Below, piece by piece: positions 22,390 through 35,489 of a stretch of 64,000 bases of DNA. A program made the position numbers and the translations under genes. Where the stretch lies: assembly GCF_008831285.2 (NCBI RefSeq), contig NW_022204507.1, positions 6,840,174 through 6,904,173 on the forward strand, given 5' to 3'. Source of the stretch: Nymphaea colorata. Lineage: Eukaryota > Streptophyta > Magnoliopsida > Nymphaeales > Nymphaeaceae. Position 1 is the stretch's first letter, and every line of letters starts with the position of its first letter. The notes under the pieces were generated by a model. That model was not told the origin of the DNA and ran no database searches. It was given only the letters and a program-made list of their open reading frames with translations.

Positions 22390-23480
22390 TGGTGTTACTG
22401 CAATGGAAAGAGATGTGAAGAAGGGTGGTAGAAGAAGAAGAGTGGAGACACAGTGAGCGAGGAAGGTAGCATAGAGCTAGAGTGAAACAAAGGAATGGTA
22501 AAAAGGTGTTTTATGTGTTTGGATGACTAATTAATAACAAGAAAAAAGAAATGAGAGCTAACAAGTGTGTTTGGAAAGAAGCGAAAAGAAAAAAAAAAAT
22601 AGTATAATTCTAAGCTCTCTCAAAATGAAGATTGGAAGGAAAAGGAACTTCAACTTTCCCTAACCATTTTTTCTTTTTCATTTTCTTTCCTTTCTTTCCA
22701 TCTATTTATTTTCCTTTTTTTCATCCATTCAAACAATGCCTAAGGGCTTGAGATCGAGAATCCTGACAGGAAAATCGAGTGTGCCGCTGGCAAGTGTTCC
22801 ATGGTAAAGCACAGAATGCCGCGGAATAGACTGGGATTTTATACCCAGACTGGGATTTTATACCCAGCATTTTCATCTCCAGTCCGTTTTGAGTGTCCAG
22901 CATCCAATGTTTGTGTTGACTAGGTGAAAAACGGAACATCGTGTTCTGTTTCGCAGCGTTCCACCCCATTCCGCAATGTATTCAATGATAGTGTCTTGTC
23001 CTGCTCCTTGGGCAGCTGGCGTACAGTTAGTTAGGCAAGGGTTGATGAGAAAGAAATCTACGCGAGTTTCAAAGAGATAGAGAGAGAGAGTTAACGGAAC
23101 GAAGGTGTGGAATATAAGTTTGTAGTTGGGTGTTCCACCATTCAACAGGAAATCAAAGCTTCCATGCAACCTTGTCTCTCTAAGACATGGGGTCTGCTTT
23201 CGGTGTTTCAGGGTGCTGCATGCCACCACGAAGCTTCAACTTGTTCATCGGTAATTTCTTTTTACAGCATAAAAATTTTGTGCCCCAAATACTCGTAATG
23301 GACACTGGCTGCCTATCAGCCTCACTTCACATGTTTCCTTTAAAGTTATTGATTTTGCATTAGTAAAACATATTATGAAATGAAAATTTTATTAGAACGT
23401 GCTCACAAATTTTAAACAATTTCACACGTTTATTTATTTCAAATAAGTAAACATCTTACACCAGTCTCAAACGGTTAGAC
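22390..23480. other. part of unit A without recognised gene
   Basis: Open frames of 60-118 codons occur on both strands and are preserved in unit B only because B is a recent copy. In the older copy at 42.8-43.9 kb they are disrupted. No domain was recognised. Within it, 'actgggattttatacccag' is repeated directly at about 22830-22866. Confidence 0.5.
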
Positions 23481-23484
23481 ATTA

Positions 23485-23486
<2 letters not shown>

Positions 23487-23523
<37 letters not shown>

Positions 23524-23545
23524 TTATTTATTTATTTATTTATAT
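23487..23545. repeat. compound (TA)n(TTTA)n microsatellite, unit A
   Basis: TA run followed by TTTA units. The same locus is much longer in unit B (28642-28747) and of intermediate length in the copy at 43944-44003. Confidence 0.95.
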
Positions 23546-23719
23546 AGGCACACACCCGAAGACACCCTTGCTAGGCGCACACACACACACACAATATTAT
23601 AGGAACACACACACAATATAGATACACTTGCCCTACTTCCATGCTTTTCAAATTTGCTATGCCTGAGCCTGTTGCGCCACACCTGCACTGGTACCTGCAC
23701 CCTGGTGACTTGGTGCTTG

Positions 23720-24155
23720 TTACTTAGAAGGTTGATGTGCATGTGGCCCACCTGCACTTGCGCCTGCATACAAGTGACTTGGTTCATATTTCTTAGAAGG
23801 CTCATGTGCATGTGCCCCACCTGCACTTGCACCTCCATCCATGTGACTTTGTTTCGTAGGAGGCTGGTTTGAAGACTGATGTGCACTTGCCCCACCCCCA
23901 CCTGCACTTGCACCTGCATCTGTATTACTTGGAAAATGTTTCTTAGAAGTCTTCTTGGAAGGCAGATCAGCATCTTCGGTAGAAGGTGAAGGAGTTGGTT
24001 GTTGGCCACTTTCCTGCGACGGGTAATATGAAATTTGAACAATTTTGGGAGCAGAAATGCAATTAAGGAAAAATACAAATGAAGTTTTACATACTTTAGG
24101 TCCATCGTATGTCAATTCTATCGTAATTGTACCTGCAGTTCTCGTTGTTCCGTCT
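23720..24155 (-). pseudogene. C2-domain gene 3' exons (E5, E6), unit A, with Gly/Ala/His repeat tail
   Basis: Acceptor 'ctctctctaacag' precedes E5 (24155-24095), which encodes DGTTRTAGTITIELTYDGPK, the last C2 strand. A good donor (gtatgt) starts an intron of about 80 bases ending 'cgtcgcag', and E6 (24013-23720) continues in frame with ESGQQPTPSPSTEDAD. The tail holds units of about 23 residues built around AGASAGG, HAHEPSKK and EPSHLY, then stops at TAA exactly where sister units have Lys. Reading past it gives one more unit (APSHQGAGTSAG). E1-E4 are missing. The exon phases match the other C2 copies. Such Gly/Ala/His-rich tails are not typical of any C2 subfamily I can name. Confidence 0.6.
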
Positions 24156-24968
24156 CTGTTAGAGAGAGCGATAACCCAGTATTATTTCAAGCCAATAATT
24201 GCTGGGAAGCATGTGAGCAATAAGGAGATCAAAATCTTGTGGGTAGTCATATTCCCCTTTGTGCATAGGACTGCATATGTTCTATTAATTTGCTTTCGCT
24301 TTAGAAAGTGTGCTTGAGCACCCGAGAATGTGGATCACATGTCAGCATTTTAATTTTCATAATTTTCATGAATAAAAATTGGGTTTCCAGTGGAAATTAG
24401 TTGAGAATGTGTAACCTTGTGGCTTGAAAGTGTGATCAGATTTGGTTGCCAATTGCTTTCACTCGCTATATGATCTTCTAGTGAACAAGACTATGAATCG
24501 AAAGGAGTATTTTCCTCATGTTCGAAGAAGTTTGAAAGTAGAGTTTCACAAGTACCACACCCCAAACCATTATCTTTTTCAAATAATTTAAAATTTTGAC
24601 CTGCACATGAGCTACAAAGGATATGAATATTTGGGAAATCCTGGAGACTTATCAGTTTGCCAAATTATTCTCTGACGCACATTTCTTTTAATTTGACAAA
24701 TATGCGATTGAAATATTAGAGATTGGTTTTGGTTCTTTTTTTTAGCACCACATTGTACTCCAAGCATATTGTGAAATCCTTGAGCATGTAAAGACACAAT
24801 GAACTTTGAAAATTCAGATAGTATCAAAAGATTTAATATGAAATTTGAGCAGCACTTGTTCGTAGAAAATTTGAAACTCGGATATCATAAGTGGCATCCA
24901 AAATGGGTCCAACGACAAAGCAAGAGAGAACATGGGTTCTCTCGACTCTTCTAAGGAGTCGGTGATGA

Positions 24969-26519
24969 ACCACTATAATTTCCCCCTCATTACTGTCTTT
25001 TATAACACCTACCACTCTTCTGAACTTGGTGAATGTCTGCACTGGCTGCCCCTTCGTGAATATATGAGCAACCCGATTGTCTAAAGCAATTTATAACAAC
25101 TATATCTCTCTTCTGAGCATATTTTCTCTGATAAAGTGATGTTGCACTTCATCCAAGCAAAGAAGACATGATTTTCTCAATCTAGTATTACCTTCAGTAT
25201 CTCAGTAGAATACCATTGCACAATCTACATCTTGTTCAATGTCTTCCAACAATTGCATCAGTTAGGCACATTTTTGTACTGCTTGAGATGCTGTTACGTT
25301 ATATACTCAGTTTATGTTGTAGACAGTGAAACTGTTGGTTGTCTTTCACTATACTATGAAACTGTCTCACTTCCAAGACTGAACGTCTGTTGGGTATACA
25401 AGACAACAAATCTCAAATATCAACTGATCCACAATGACCGATGGCTTGACTAGCTGATCCGCTTTTGTAGAGTATACCATAGTTAGTAGTTCCCTTAACA
25501 TAATTTAATATTGTTCTCACTGCTTCTAAATGCAGCTCCCTTGAAGTCTGCATGAATCTACTCACAACACTAACTATATATGCAATGTATGGTCTTGACA
25601 AGGTTAAGTATATTAAGTTTCGAACCAGTTTCTGGTACATAGTGACGTCTTGTAGCTTATCTTCATCAATTCTGACATAGTACTTATCTCAATTGGTTTT
25701 GAGATGGGTTTGCAATCAAGCATATCATACTTACAAAGTAAGTTACCAACATATTCCATTTTGACTTAAAAATAGTACTTTAGATCGATAATCAATTTCT
25801 AATACAAGGAAATGTTTTAACTCTCCTCCACCTCTTTCATTTCAAATCTCACTATGAGATGTTCATAAATGAGACTAATGTCTTCCTTATCATCTTAATT
25901 AAATCATCAACGTAAATTAACACAATATTAATCTTCGTACCTTTTGTCTTGACGAAGAGACTGAAATATGCTAAAGCAAGTTGGAATTCGTTAAACACTA
26001 AGAATTCAGATATGTTTCTATACCATGCTATAAGTGCTTGTCTTCTTCAATTTGCAGACATAGTCTGGCTTCTCTATAGATCTCAATCTTTTAACTTGTT
26101 CCATATAAATTTCATGGTCAAACTCTCAATATAAAAAGGCATTCTTCTCATCCACCTGCCTTAGCTTTAATACTTGGTTGCAACGACAACTATCAACACA
26201 TGTACATATGTGATCTTTGCAACCTTTCAAAAGTCAATACCATACTAATATGAAAATCCTCTCATGACGAGTCATTTTCCTTTCTTGTTATTTGTAAACC
26301 TACTTGCAGGTAATGGGTTTTACTCTAGCAGCTTCAGTACAAGCTCCTGGGTATGGTTTTGCATCACTAAGTTCATCTTGTTTTTTATTGCAGCTTGCCA
26401 TTTGTCAACACATTTTGTTTCTTCAAAAGAAGCTAGCTCAATCTTCAACAAGATGATACTGCATCAACATACTTGGAATTTGGTTTTTAGATTCTTGTTG
26501 ATCATCTTAATGTTGTAGG
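24969..26519 (-). mobile_element. Ty1/copia polyprotein fragment, unit B
   Basis: Near-identical copy of the fragment at 19690-21240, offset 5279 bases, with the same YVDD box (about 25903-25914), YQKLVRNLIYL, YVKGT and HHFIREN motifs and the same stops. It was carried along by the segmental duplication and is not an independent insertion. Confidence 0.85.
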
Positions 26520-27154
26520 TGCTTCTTCTTTCTCTTTCTCTCTCTTTCCTTTGCCTTTGTTGGTATATTATGTTTGGATGTGTGGGGGCAAGGCAGCACA
26601 CTAGGGATCACAGCGAGAGAATACCATGATCAACAGACATTGGCATTTTCCCTCTCTCCAATGCATCACCTAAGTGTTAAGTTGGTCGGAAATTGGACCT
26701 ACAACTCACGGTGCCGGTGAATAGTAGAACCCTTGAAGAAATGATAGACAAAATCAAGAATAGGAGAGAGAAAAAGGAAAAAATGGAGATGAGAACCGAA
26801 AGTCATGGGATTTTATACTGTCTTAAATGAATTAAGAAATCACCCCAAAGAACTTGGAGACTTCTACAATAGAGTACCTTGCCCTTTTTATAAGACAAAC
26901 AGGTCCAACAAGGTGGACCCATTTGTCCAAAACAGTGGCCACCAAGTCTGAAGCAAAGCTAGTGATACGTTTTGGTGTATGATCTGTGATGTTCTTTGTC
27001 CATTTTTAGATCGTTTTAGGAACAAAACACCATGTTCATGTGTAGTTTTCACCCAATCCAGCTGCAGATCCAGAGAGGAATACCGCAAATGAGTGACAGA
27101 CAGAAAGAGAAAATTTGTTCTCAAAGGTTGCCTCACTTCCAAGTTGGTGCAGGA

Positions 27155-27301
27155 TCACCTCAACAAGTGACGACTCAGCCACTCACGCACGAAACTCGGT
27201 TTCTGCACCAGGGGCCAGTTGAAGACACTGATGGCGGTGTCACCATTGTCGTACCAGCGAACGATGCTGATAAGGTCCTTTGATGTGAAGTTCGGAGGAA
27301 C
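27155..27301 (-). pseudogene. PPR-like N-terminal fragment, unit B
   Basis: Same frame as at 22000-22146, offset 5155 bases, with FTSKDLISIVRWH and SRHLLR then TGA. Only a few substitutions separate the two copies. Confidence 0.5.
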
Positions 27302-28639
27302 TTAAGAATATCATATGCGTTGGTGGTTTTTGAGGGTGATGGCATAACGAGTTCCGCATGTTGTGAAGTGGATGAGAAAGCTATAGGCTTGATGTGGCTC
27401 TTGCCTGGAAGAAGCCATGGTGGCAGTTTGCAGACAGAGAAGCTGTAAGAGAGAGAAGAAAGGGTAGCAGGTTGTAAAGATGGAGAAACATACCTTTGGA
27501 TGACACAGAAACCTTCGAAGGGGGGTTGGAAGGCAGCCTCCAAATGGTGTTACTACAATGGAAAGAGATGAGAACAAGGGTGGTAGAAGAAGAAGCATGG
27601 AGACACAGTGAGCGAGGAAGGTAGCATAGAGCTAGAGTGAAACAAAGGAATGGTAAAAAGGTGTTTTATGTGTTTCGATGACTAATTAATAACAAGAAAA
27701 AAGAAAGGAGAGCTAATAAGTGTGTTTGGAAAGAAGTGAAAAGAAAAAAAAAATAGTATAATTCTAAGCTCTCTCAAAATGAAGATTGGAAGGAAAAGGA
27801 ACTTCAACTTTCCCTAACCATTTTTTCTTTTTCATTTTCTTTCCTTTCTTTCCATCTATTTATTTTCCTTTTTTTCATCCATTCAAACAATGCCTAAGGG
27901 CTTGAGATCGAGAATCCTGACAGGAAAATCGAGTGTGCCGCTGGCAAGTGTTCCATGGTAAAGCACAGAATGCCGCGGAATAGACTGGGATTTTATACCC
28001 AGACTGGGATTTTATACCCAGCATTTTCATCTCCAGTCCGTTTTGAGTGTCCAGCATCCAATGTTTGAGTTGACTAGGTGAAAAACGGAACATCGTGTTC
28101 TGTTTCGCAGCGTTCCACCCCATTCCGCAATGTGTTCAATGATAGTGTCTTGTCCTGCTCCTTGGGCAGCTGGCTTACAGTTAGTTAGGCAAGGGTTGAT
28201 GAGAAAGAAATCTACGCGAGTTTCAAAGAGATAGAGAGAGAGAGTTAACGGAACGAAGGTGTGGAATATAAGTTTGTAGTTGGGTGTTCCACCATTCGAC
28301 AGGAAATCAAAGCTTCCATGCAACCTTGTCTCTCTAAGACATGGGGTCTGCTTTCGGTGTTTCAGGGTGCTGCATGCCACCACGAAGCTTCAACTTGTTC
28401 ATCGGTAATTTCTTTTTAAAGCATAAAAATTTTGTGCCCCAAATACTCGTAATGGACACTGGCTGCCTATCAGCCTCACTTCACATGTTTCCTTTAAAGT
28501 TATTGATTTTGCATTAGTAAAACATATTATGAAATGAAAATTTTATTAGAACGTGCTCAGAAATTTTAAACAATTTCACACGTTTTATTTATTTCAAATA
28601 AGTAAACATCTTACACCAGTCTCAGACGGTTAGACATTA

Positions 28640-28747
<108 letters not shown>

Positions 28748-28923
28748 ATAGGCACACACCCGAAGACACCCTTGCTAGGCGCACACACACACACACAATA
28801 TTATAGGAACACACACACAATATAGATACACTTGCCCTACTTCCATGCTTTTCAAATTTGCCATGCCTGAGCCCGTTGCGCCTCACCTGCACTGGTACCT
28901 GCACCCTTGTGACTTGGTGCTTG

Positions 28924-29359
28924 TTACTTAGAAGGTTGATGTGCATGTGGCCCACCTGCACTTGCGCCTGCATACAAGTGACTTGGTTCATATTTCTTAG
29001 AAGGCTCATGTGCATGTGGCCCACCTGCACTTGCACCTCCATCCATGTGACTTTGTTTCTTAGCAGGCTGCTTTGAAGACTGATGTGCACTTGCCCCACC
29101 CCCACCTGCACTTGCACCTGCATCCGTATTACTTGGAAAATGTTTCTTAGAAGTCTTCTTGGAAGGCTGATCAGCATCTTCGGTAGAAGGTGAAGGAGTT
29201 GGTTGTTGGCCACTTTCCTGCAACGGGTAATATGAAATTTGAACAATTTTGGGAGCAGAAATGCAATTAAGGAAAAATAGAAATGAAGTTTTTTATACTT
29301 TAGGTCCATCGTATGTCAATTCTATCGTAATTGTACCTGCAGTTCTCGTTGTTCCGTCT
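28924..29359 (-). pseudogene. C2-domain gene 3' exons (E5, E6), unit B
   Basis: Copy of 23720-24155. E5 is 29359-29299 and E6 is 29217-28924, again 61 and 294 bases. The donor after E5 is weakened (gtataa instead of gtatgt). The tail keeps the AGASAGG/HAHEPSKK units and the same TAA, so the stop predates the tandem duplication. E1-E4 are absent. Confidence 0.6.
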
Positions 29360-29960
29360 CTGTTAGAGAGAGCGATAACCCAGTATTATTTCAAGCCAAT
29401 AATTGCTGGGAAGCATGTGAACAATAAGCAGATGTTCACCTTTGTGCATAGGACTGCATATGTTCTATTAATTTGCTTTGGCTTTAGAAAGTGTGCTTGA
29501 GCACCCGAGAATGTGGATCACATGTCAGCATTTTAATTTTCAAAATTTTCATGAATAAAAATTGGGTTTCCAGTGGAAATTAGCTGAGAATGTGTAACCT
29601 TGTGGCTTGAAAGTGTGATCAGATTTGGTTGCTAATTGCTTTCACTCGCTATATGATCTTCCAGTGAACAAGACTATGAATCGAAAGGAGTATTTTCCTC
29701 ATGTTCGAAGAAGTTTGAAAGTAGAGTTTCACAAGTACCACACCCCAAACCATTATCTTTTTCAACTAATTTAAAATTTTGACCTGCACATGAGCTACAA
29801 AGGATATGAATATTTGGGAAATCCTGGAGACTTGTCAGTTTGCCAAATTATTCTCTGACGCACATTTCTTTTAATTTGACAAATATGCGATTGAAATATT
29901 AGAGTTTGGTTTTGGTTCTTTTTTTTAGCACCACATTGTACTCCAAGCATATTGTGAAAT

Positions 29961-30420
29961 TCTGATGCTCACAGTCAATTATTTGGTGCCTGAAATGAGC
30001 CAATATCAAATAAGTCACACTTTAGGGGATGTGACATGACCCGACGAGTCATAACAGCTATGCAGGTGGATAAACGTTCCAAATCCCTGCCCACCCTGGA
30101 GACTGGAGGAAGGACCAATGCGTATTTTTGGACTTCAGAAAGTGCATTGTGGATTTTGTAATAAATTTTCAAATAAAATGAAATTTTGGGGCTTCAAATA
30201 AATTGGTGACTGGTTTCCGGGCCAAAGGGTTGACTCGGTAACTGGAATGGGTTATATTATAAATATTTATACTACATTTTTTCTATAAGTAGATGAAGAA
30301 AGTAAGTCTCTCACGACTCCATGTTTGATTTTTTTTCGTCAACTAACACATGGAATATGAGTATTTGTACATATTCTTTTACATGGAATATGTTTTTACA
30401 AAGGGTTGACTCAGTAACGT
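29961..30420. other. intergenic, no gene; short GACTCGGTAAC repeats
   Basis: Unique flank to the right of unit B. 'aaagggttgactcggtaac' at about 30224 recurs with one change at about 30401. I see no gene. Confidence 0.5.
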
Positions 30421-30599
30421 TTAGTTTTTAGCATGCATAAAGTAATTGGGTGACAATCCCAGCAGACTCGGCCAGCCCTAACTCGTGACCTTGTAAATGG
30501 ATGACCCCATCCGACTTTAGTAACTCCTGACTCGGACCAGCTATGCTGTTGAGATTAGGTCCTGCCTGTTTCATTCTCAGGTGTTTGGTTAGCTTTTCA

Positions 30600-32835
30600 A
30601 ATGTGAACCCTTTCAATCCTGCAAAAGGGCAAAGATTTAACTTGAAACTTCTGAATAGAGGTGGTTTTTTCTTTCTAGAGTTGCCTAATGATCTCCTTGA
30701 TTTTGTTCTTCACGTAAAAGAATGTCTAAAATATGTTCACAAATCTATATATATATATATATCTATATTTATGCAATTTATCTTTGCAATGGACCTATAA
30801 TGGATGAAATATGCCAATATGTGCTTTATTAATTGAAACCTCTGCTGAGTACTGTAAACCAGTTCCTTTTCTTGTTCATCTTTTCCCTTTTTAAGAACCT
30901 CGTGGTCGAGCATAAACCTGCATTATGCCGGAAAAGCAAAAATTACAATTCGCAAGATGAAATACTGAAGCGCGAAGGAAGCAGCGGAAGAATTCAGATT
31001 AATGGCTTCCCCGTTTGCCTATTACGGACTGAAATGGTGATTTCTCGATCACTTGTGACAAGGACAATGTTTGGATCCTTAACATATGAATCCACAAACT
31101 CAAAACAGTTAGGATCATTCTGCGTATGCATATCCAACAAGTACTTTTGGCTGACAGGTTATCCATCAACAGCTAGGAACATTCTAATGGCTTCTTGAAG
31201 GTGATAAAACAATAGATCCATTTCCCATACATATGTCCAAGGTCATTAATCAAAGCACATGACTCGTATCATAAAGAAATTAAAAAGGCAGTGGTAGAGT
31301 CTATTATGCTTCGGTGCTTCTACAGCATGGGCAGTATTCCATTTGATAACAAAATCGGCTCTCGCAGTGACAGATTCCATGCATGCTTCTATTCTATATA
31401 TTGAGATCTCACTAGTGGACGGGGAACATGTTCAAAGCAATTATTTTATCTTTTTTCACACCGGCAAGCTTTAAAAAAGTGCAAACAAATCCTTTTTTTT
31501 TTTTTAACTGATCCTTGAGATAATTTTTCATTCACATGTGTTGGTGTTTCCATAGGATAAAGAATACTGGAAATAGCTGGTTCTTTTGGCTGCCAGGATA
31601 ACCTAGGATCAGCTGTGCAGGACAGCAGTATACAGGATCACAACCTAAACTATAAATTTCACCACTGAAAGCAAAACATTCTACCTTATATTAATTATGT
31701 TTCATTTGTAGTTAATTTGATGGTTGAGAAAGGAAAATATCTACAAATTGATTTCTCCCAAGATCATCATCATACTTGTTACAATGTAAGTGGAATAACC
31801 TAGCAGAAAGGGATGGAATGGGAGAAGAGAGAGAAGGGCTATGTGTTGAGCTTTCCTGAGTCGAGCCTAACTGGGTGGAAACTGGTTGGATTTGGCACTC
31901 GAGCAAGATGAGGGTAAATCATGCAGTTCGCAAAATGATGTAAATATCTCAAATCACTCCTGCATGCAGACCTAGTTGCATAACTATATGAGATACCTGA
32001 GTCCAATAAATATATGGATCTCCAACGACTGTTCGAGTATTGCCCATACATTTCTCTAGGGCCTCTCCACTTTCCAGGCTACTGTGGCATTGAAGATTCA
32101 CCTACTAGTACTGTTGCTGCTCTTGTCCAGATTGGCTGCGTTTAGGAAATTGGTAACAAAAGCTGATGGGAGCATCCAGAAATATTACTAAATATAAGTA
32201 AAAAAATCTCTCTCTCTCTCTCTAAACGATGGGTAACACAACAGTTCGAGCTGAGTTTCATGTATTAACCATGCCATCAAGGGCTGGGTGACCTGTATTA
32301 ACTAAGTCTTCAGTTCGACTCTTGAAGAGTGTTGTCTTGATGGTATTAAGGAGTGGTAATCTGGAAGTAAGGTGCTGAGGAGTTCTTATCTTCCCCTCTT
32401 CCTCTGATGATTTTCATGTAAACAACTCTTTGTCTCTCTCTCTTTGTCTCTCTCTCTCTCTCTCTCTCTGTTTGTGAATCCAAATAACCATGCACCTCTT
32501 ATGATTTTCGTTGAAGAAAATTGGCACTTTGAACGAAACAAAACAATGCATGTTTGTTCTTGACATCGAAATATAAAAAGTTCGAGCTCTTACCTACACG
32601 TTTCGTGGTGCAGTGAAGGGCGTCTTGTTTATACTTAATGCATACACAAGGATCTCTCCTGAAGACATCGTTGCCTAGAAGAAGGAGGAGAACAAGAAAG
32701 AAATTATGATGGCAAAGTTGATGAAGACAAGGACCTGTGATAATACCAATTGGAGGTACAGATATGAGACAGAGTGAGCGAACAGATGATGGTACCTGTT
32801 AACTTCACCTTCTGCCCATCAATCCCGTTATGCAT
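30600..32835 (-). pseudogene. C2-domain protein pseudogene, diverged copy at 30.6-32.8 kb
   Basis: Only copy with a convincing start: ATG at 32835, E1 32835-32796 (MHNGIDGQKVKLT), donor gtacca. E2 32674-32598 has NDVFRRDPCVCIKY and HCTTKR with a gtaggt donor. E3 starts at 31119 after 'cgcag' and reads NDPNCFEFVDSYVKDPN, then SDREITISVRNRQTG, a well preserved C2 strand pair, but runs into TGA near 30985 because the end of the exon is altered. E4 starts at 30917 after 'aatgcag' with FMLDHEV and GKDEQEKEL. E5/E6 are not found. The start of E2 is shortened by about 85 bases compared with copy g, using a new acceptor. This is the most diverged member and best shows the ancestral splice signal before E3. 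Confidence 0.6.
32200..32470. repeat. (CT)n tracts
   Basis: CT runs at about 32206-32222 and 32432-32469 lie in the large intron between E2 and E3 of the C2 copy. Between them 'cagttcgactctt' resembles a polymerase III B box but no A box at the right distance was found. Confidence 0.6.
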
Positions 32836-32932
32836 GGTTGTGATGAAGAAGTTATGACCCTTGTTCGAATGTTTACGTAAAATTCTTCTAGCTAGCTGCT
32901 GCCTGTCCAACCACAACGGTTGTATCTGCACA

Positions 32933-32941
32933 CTTATATAG
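32933..32941 (-). promoter_or_regulatory. putative TATA box of the C2 copy at 30.6-32.8 kb
   Basis: On the minus strand 'ctatataag' lies about 100 bases before the ATG at 32835. The segment between ('ggcagcagctagctagaag') is conserved in copies a and g, so transcription probably started about 30 bases downstream in the ancestor. Confidence 0.5.
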
Positions 32942-33059
32942 ACGTAGAGGTAAACCACAAACTGCTTTGCACATTAATTTGGTGGATGAAATAAAACTGC
33001 GGCCACTTGCGTGTTGAGGGGCCCTTGCCTGGAAGTTTGACATTGTCAAGGAGGCGACC

Positions 33060-33830
33060 TATCCACAGCAGGACAAGTAAGCATGGCCTGGCCTCACTCC
33101 TTTGAGATCATGCACGAATCTTTCTCTGTCACTTAAGGAATTAAGAAATAAAATGCAAGGAATTTTCAGAAACATTACTTCAATTAATTATGAATTGGCT
33201 ATAATGAATGCCTTTTACTTTGAAGCTATGAAGCCATTCAATACTTAGAAGCACGTGATCTTTAAATTTGCTTCTTCAGAGATAAAGTATCGCTGACAGT
33301 GGACCGAAATCATATTACCTGAACATGATCCGGCAAAATGGGAAGGCATCGACTATAAAATGCCATATAGGATATTCGGATCCACCCTCATGAGATACCC
33401 TCGCATTTTGCTTCTTTTAGGTTATGAGTTTGACACTAGTTTTCATTTTCTCGACCCTAGCTAGCAATCTCACACTGACAATTACACGTCACAAATCGCT
33501 TGATTTTGCCACAGCTTGATGGGTTCCGTATATGAACATTCGATAATCCGAATGGGTCGATGGAAAACTGACATTAAGTTGATAATATTTTTCTAGTTTA
33601 CAAGTGTTTTTATAATAAGCATAAATGAATGGCGCTTATAGAATTAACCTTTTATTAGCAAAAAAGTCTCCATTTGTCATCAAAGCAACTTAAATCGAAA
33701 CGTGTTTTATATTATAGGGAATAGTATCAGCGTTTGATTTTAAAGAATGGTGGTGACTAAGTTTTAAAAAATGGAAACTAAGCTGTATTTTCAAGAAATA
33801 GGAATACCCTTTAAGAAAAAAGGATCTCAA
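33060..33830. other. upstream region of the C2 copy, no gene
   Basis: Contains blocks shared with 36120-36500 ('ggcctcact', 'gaattggct', 'aatcatattacctga') and otherwise AT-rich sequence. No gene recognised. Confidence 0.45.
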
Positions 33831-34010
33831 TTAAGGAAATTGATTTACTCCTCCTATGAGTGGTATTTTTGTCTCTTGTAAATATAACTTGGTTTTTATT
33901 TTTTCAACTTCATCTCAAACATCTAGCCTCTTTAAAATCGATGGCCCATACGATATTCATCTAATAATGTATATAAGGGTCTTATAGTTATATATATATA
34001 CATGTATATA

Positions 34011-34175
34011 CATAGCGCAGCTGGTTGAACTAAGATAATATAAAGATGCAGGTCTCTAGTTCAATTTCTATGGTTATCATGCTTTTATGTCTTAAGTAGT
34101 GAGACATAGTACCTAAGGTAAAGGGTACACCATTGCCATCGCTGATAGCAACGTAGTTTATGATCTAGAAGGTAA
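34011..34175 (+). mobile_element. tRNA-derived SINE-like element, copy 2
   Basis: A box 'tagcgcagctgg' (34013-34024), a perfect match to the polymerase III consensus, and B box 'gttcaatttct' (34059-34069) with the same 34-base spacing as the element at 17495. It follows directly on a (TA)n run. Shared 3' blocks with copy 1 define one family. Confidence 0.55.
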
Positions 34176-34229
34176 GGAAATGAGGGGCTTTTGAGCCTAA
34201 GTTGCTGACTTCTTGCTCCTGACAGTCTA

Positions 34230-35480
34230 TGTCTTGTTTTAAATGTTATTTGCTTTTATTTCAAAAACTTATTTGCTTATACATTTTTCTGATCCACAAC
34301 ATGAAGCGATCCAGTGAGCAGCCTGACCAATTCGATTCTCTTTTCGTTTTCCACTACGAAATATGGGCAAGTAACCAATGGTATGGATTGGTGCGCCTTG
34401 CAACCCGAAATCCCAATCAGTTCCACAAAGCATAGAAGAATGCAGATGTGCTTGCAGTAATGATTGAATTCGGATTACTTTTACAGCTGCTGAATGCTTA
34501 TGAATCTTCTTGACAGCCGAATGCCCCCTCCCCCCCAAAAAAAAAACAAAAGCATTGATATAGAGACATGCCATTTTTTAGTAGCATAATTTCTAATTAA
34601 TTACACGAACAGCAGATTGGGGGGCACAGATATGACGAAAGTTAATGTTGGCCATATTTAAAATTAGAAAACTTCATTTCTCTTGGTAAATGAAAAGAAC
34701 TTATGTCCACAGCAGGCAGCTATTATAAAATATAAGATTGGATTCAATCCGCTAGGAATGATGTGATTTTGTTGACGAATATTTGTAAAACCCAAGCCTC
34801 AGTTGGGTCTTTTATCTGAAAAAGAAAAGATTTATTCTGTTGCAGCGAGACTCCTTCCATATTACCCTGCAAAACTTAAAAGGCCTGCTGGCCATACATC
34901 ATGAAACATGACACTAAATCAGGAAATTAAGAACAGCCAAATTTTGTAAGAATCGGTGGAATTTTGGCTTAAAAAAATAGAATTATTGGCAAAGCTGATT
35001 AGACCTGATGCCAAGCTTAACCCGAAGATTTCGATACAAGTTCCGGACTCTGCTGATTTTACTTACTACCTTTCATAGCATCGTGCTCATAAAACATGGT
35101 TGGAGTGATTCTTGGTCCAAAAAATTGGAGATCTGCTATTAAAAAGTTGAAAAAAATGAGTGGAGGTGATTATCGATATCTAGGATCCTCCTTTTCTGGA
35201 AAAGATACTCATCTTCTTCAATGTCGACCTTCAAAGGAGGTGATTGGTCATCTTCGTAGACCCATCCCACTCAACTCTTTTGATGAGTGGTTGATATAGC
35301 CATTATTCCATCTCTGTGGAATATGGCATTAATTGTGTAGTGTTGTTTTTCCATTGCTTGTATATATTTTCCTTTCTTTTTATTTTACGAAACAGTGCAT
35401 GGTTTTTGTATGGGGTTATTCATCCTATGTCATGGTTTGCTAGTTTTTTAATGTAATTTTTTTATTTTTTATCACGTGTC
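34230..35480. repeat. repeated module Y, copy 2
   Basis: Homologous to 17840-18780, and its part near 35000-35090 to 45950-46020. It has the empty site (34560-34567) for the hAT-like element of copy 1. The middle part (35096-35300) is private to this copy and holds a 67-codon plus-strand frame (MVGVILGPKNW to FDEWLI) with no recognised domain. Confidence 0.55.
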
Positions 35481-35489
35481 AATCAATCC

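Larger units (their letters stand above)
19495..24773. repeat. tandem segmental duplication, unit A
   Basis: Unit of 5279 bases repeated immediately downstream as unit B at near identity. Contents from left to right: copia RNase H and reverse transcriptase remnant (minus), a PPR-like N-terminal fragment (minus), purine/pyrimidine-rich sequence without recognised genes (22390-23480), a compound microsatellite and C2 exons E6 and E5 (minus). It differs from B chiefly by an internal tandem repeat of about 122 bases at 21591-21834. Confidence 0.92.

Noticed and set aside
23536-24105. 189-codon minus-strand frame rich in VQVQVGHMH repeats (also 28740-29309)
   Set aside because: It is the alternative frame of the C2 tail minisatellite and intron; the spliced E5-E6 model in the other frame has good splice sites and conserved motifs.
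32281-32330. Third SINE copy
   Set aside because: A B-box-like 'gttcgactc' is present but no A box at about 34 bases and no shared 3' words.
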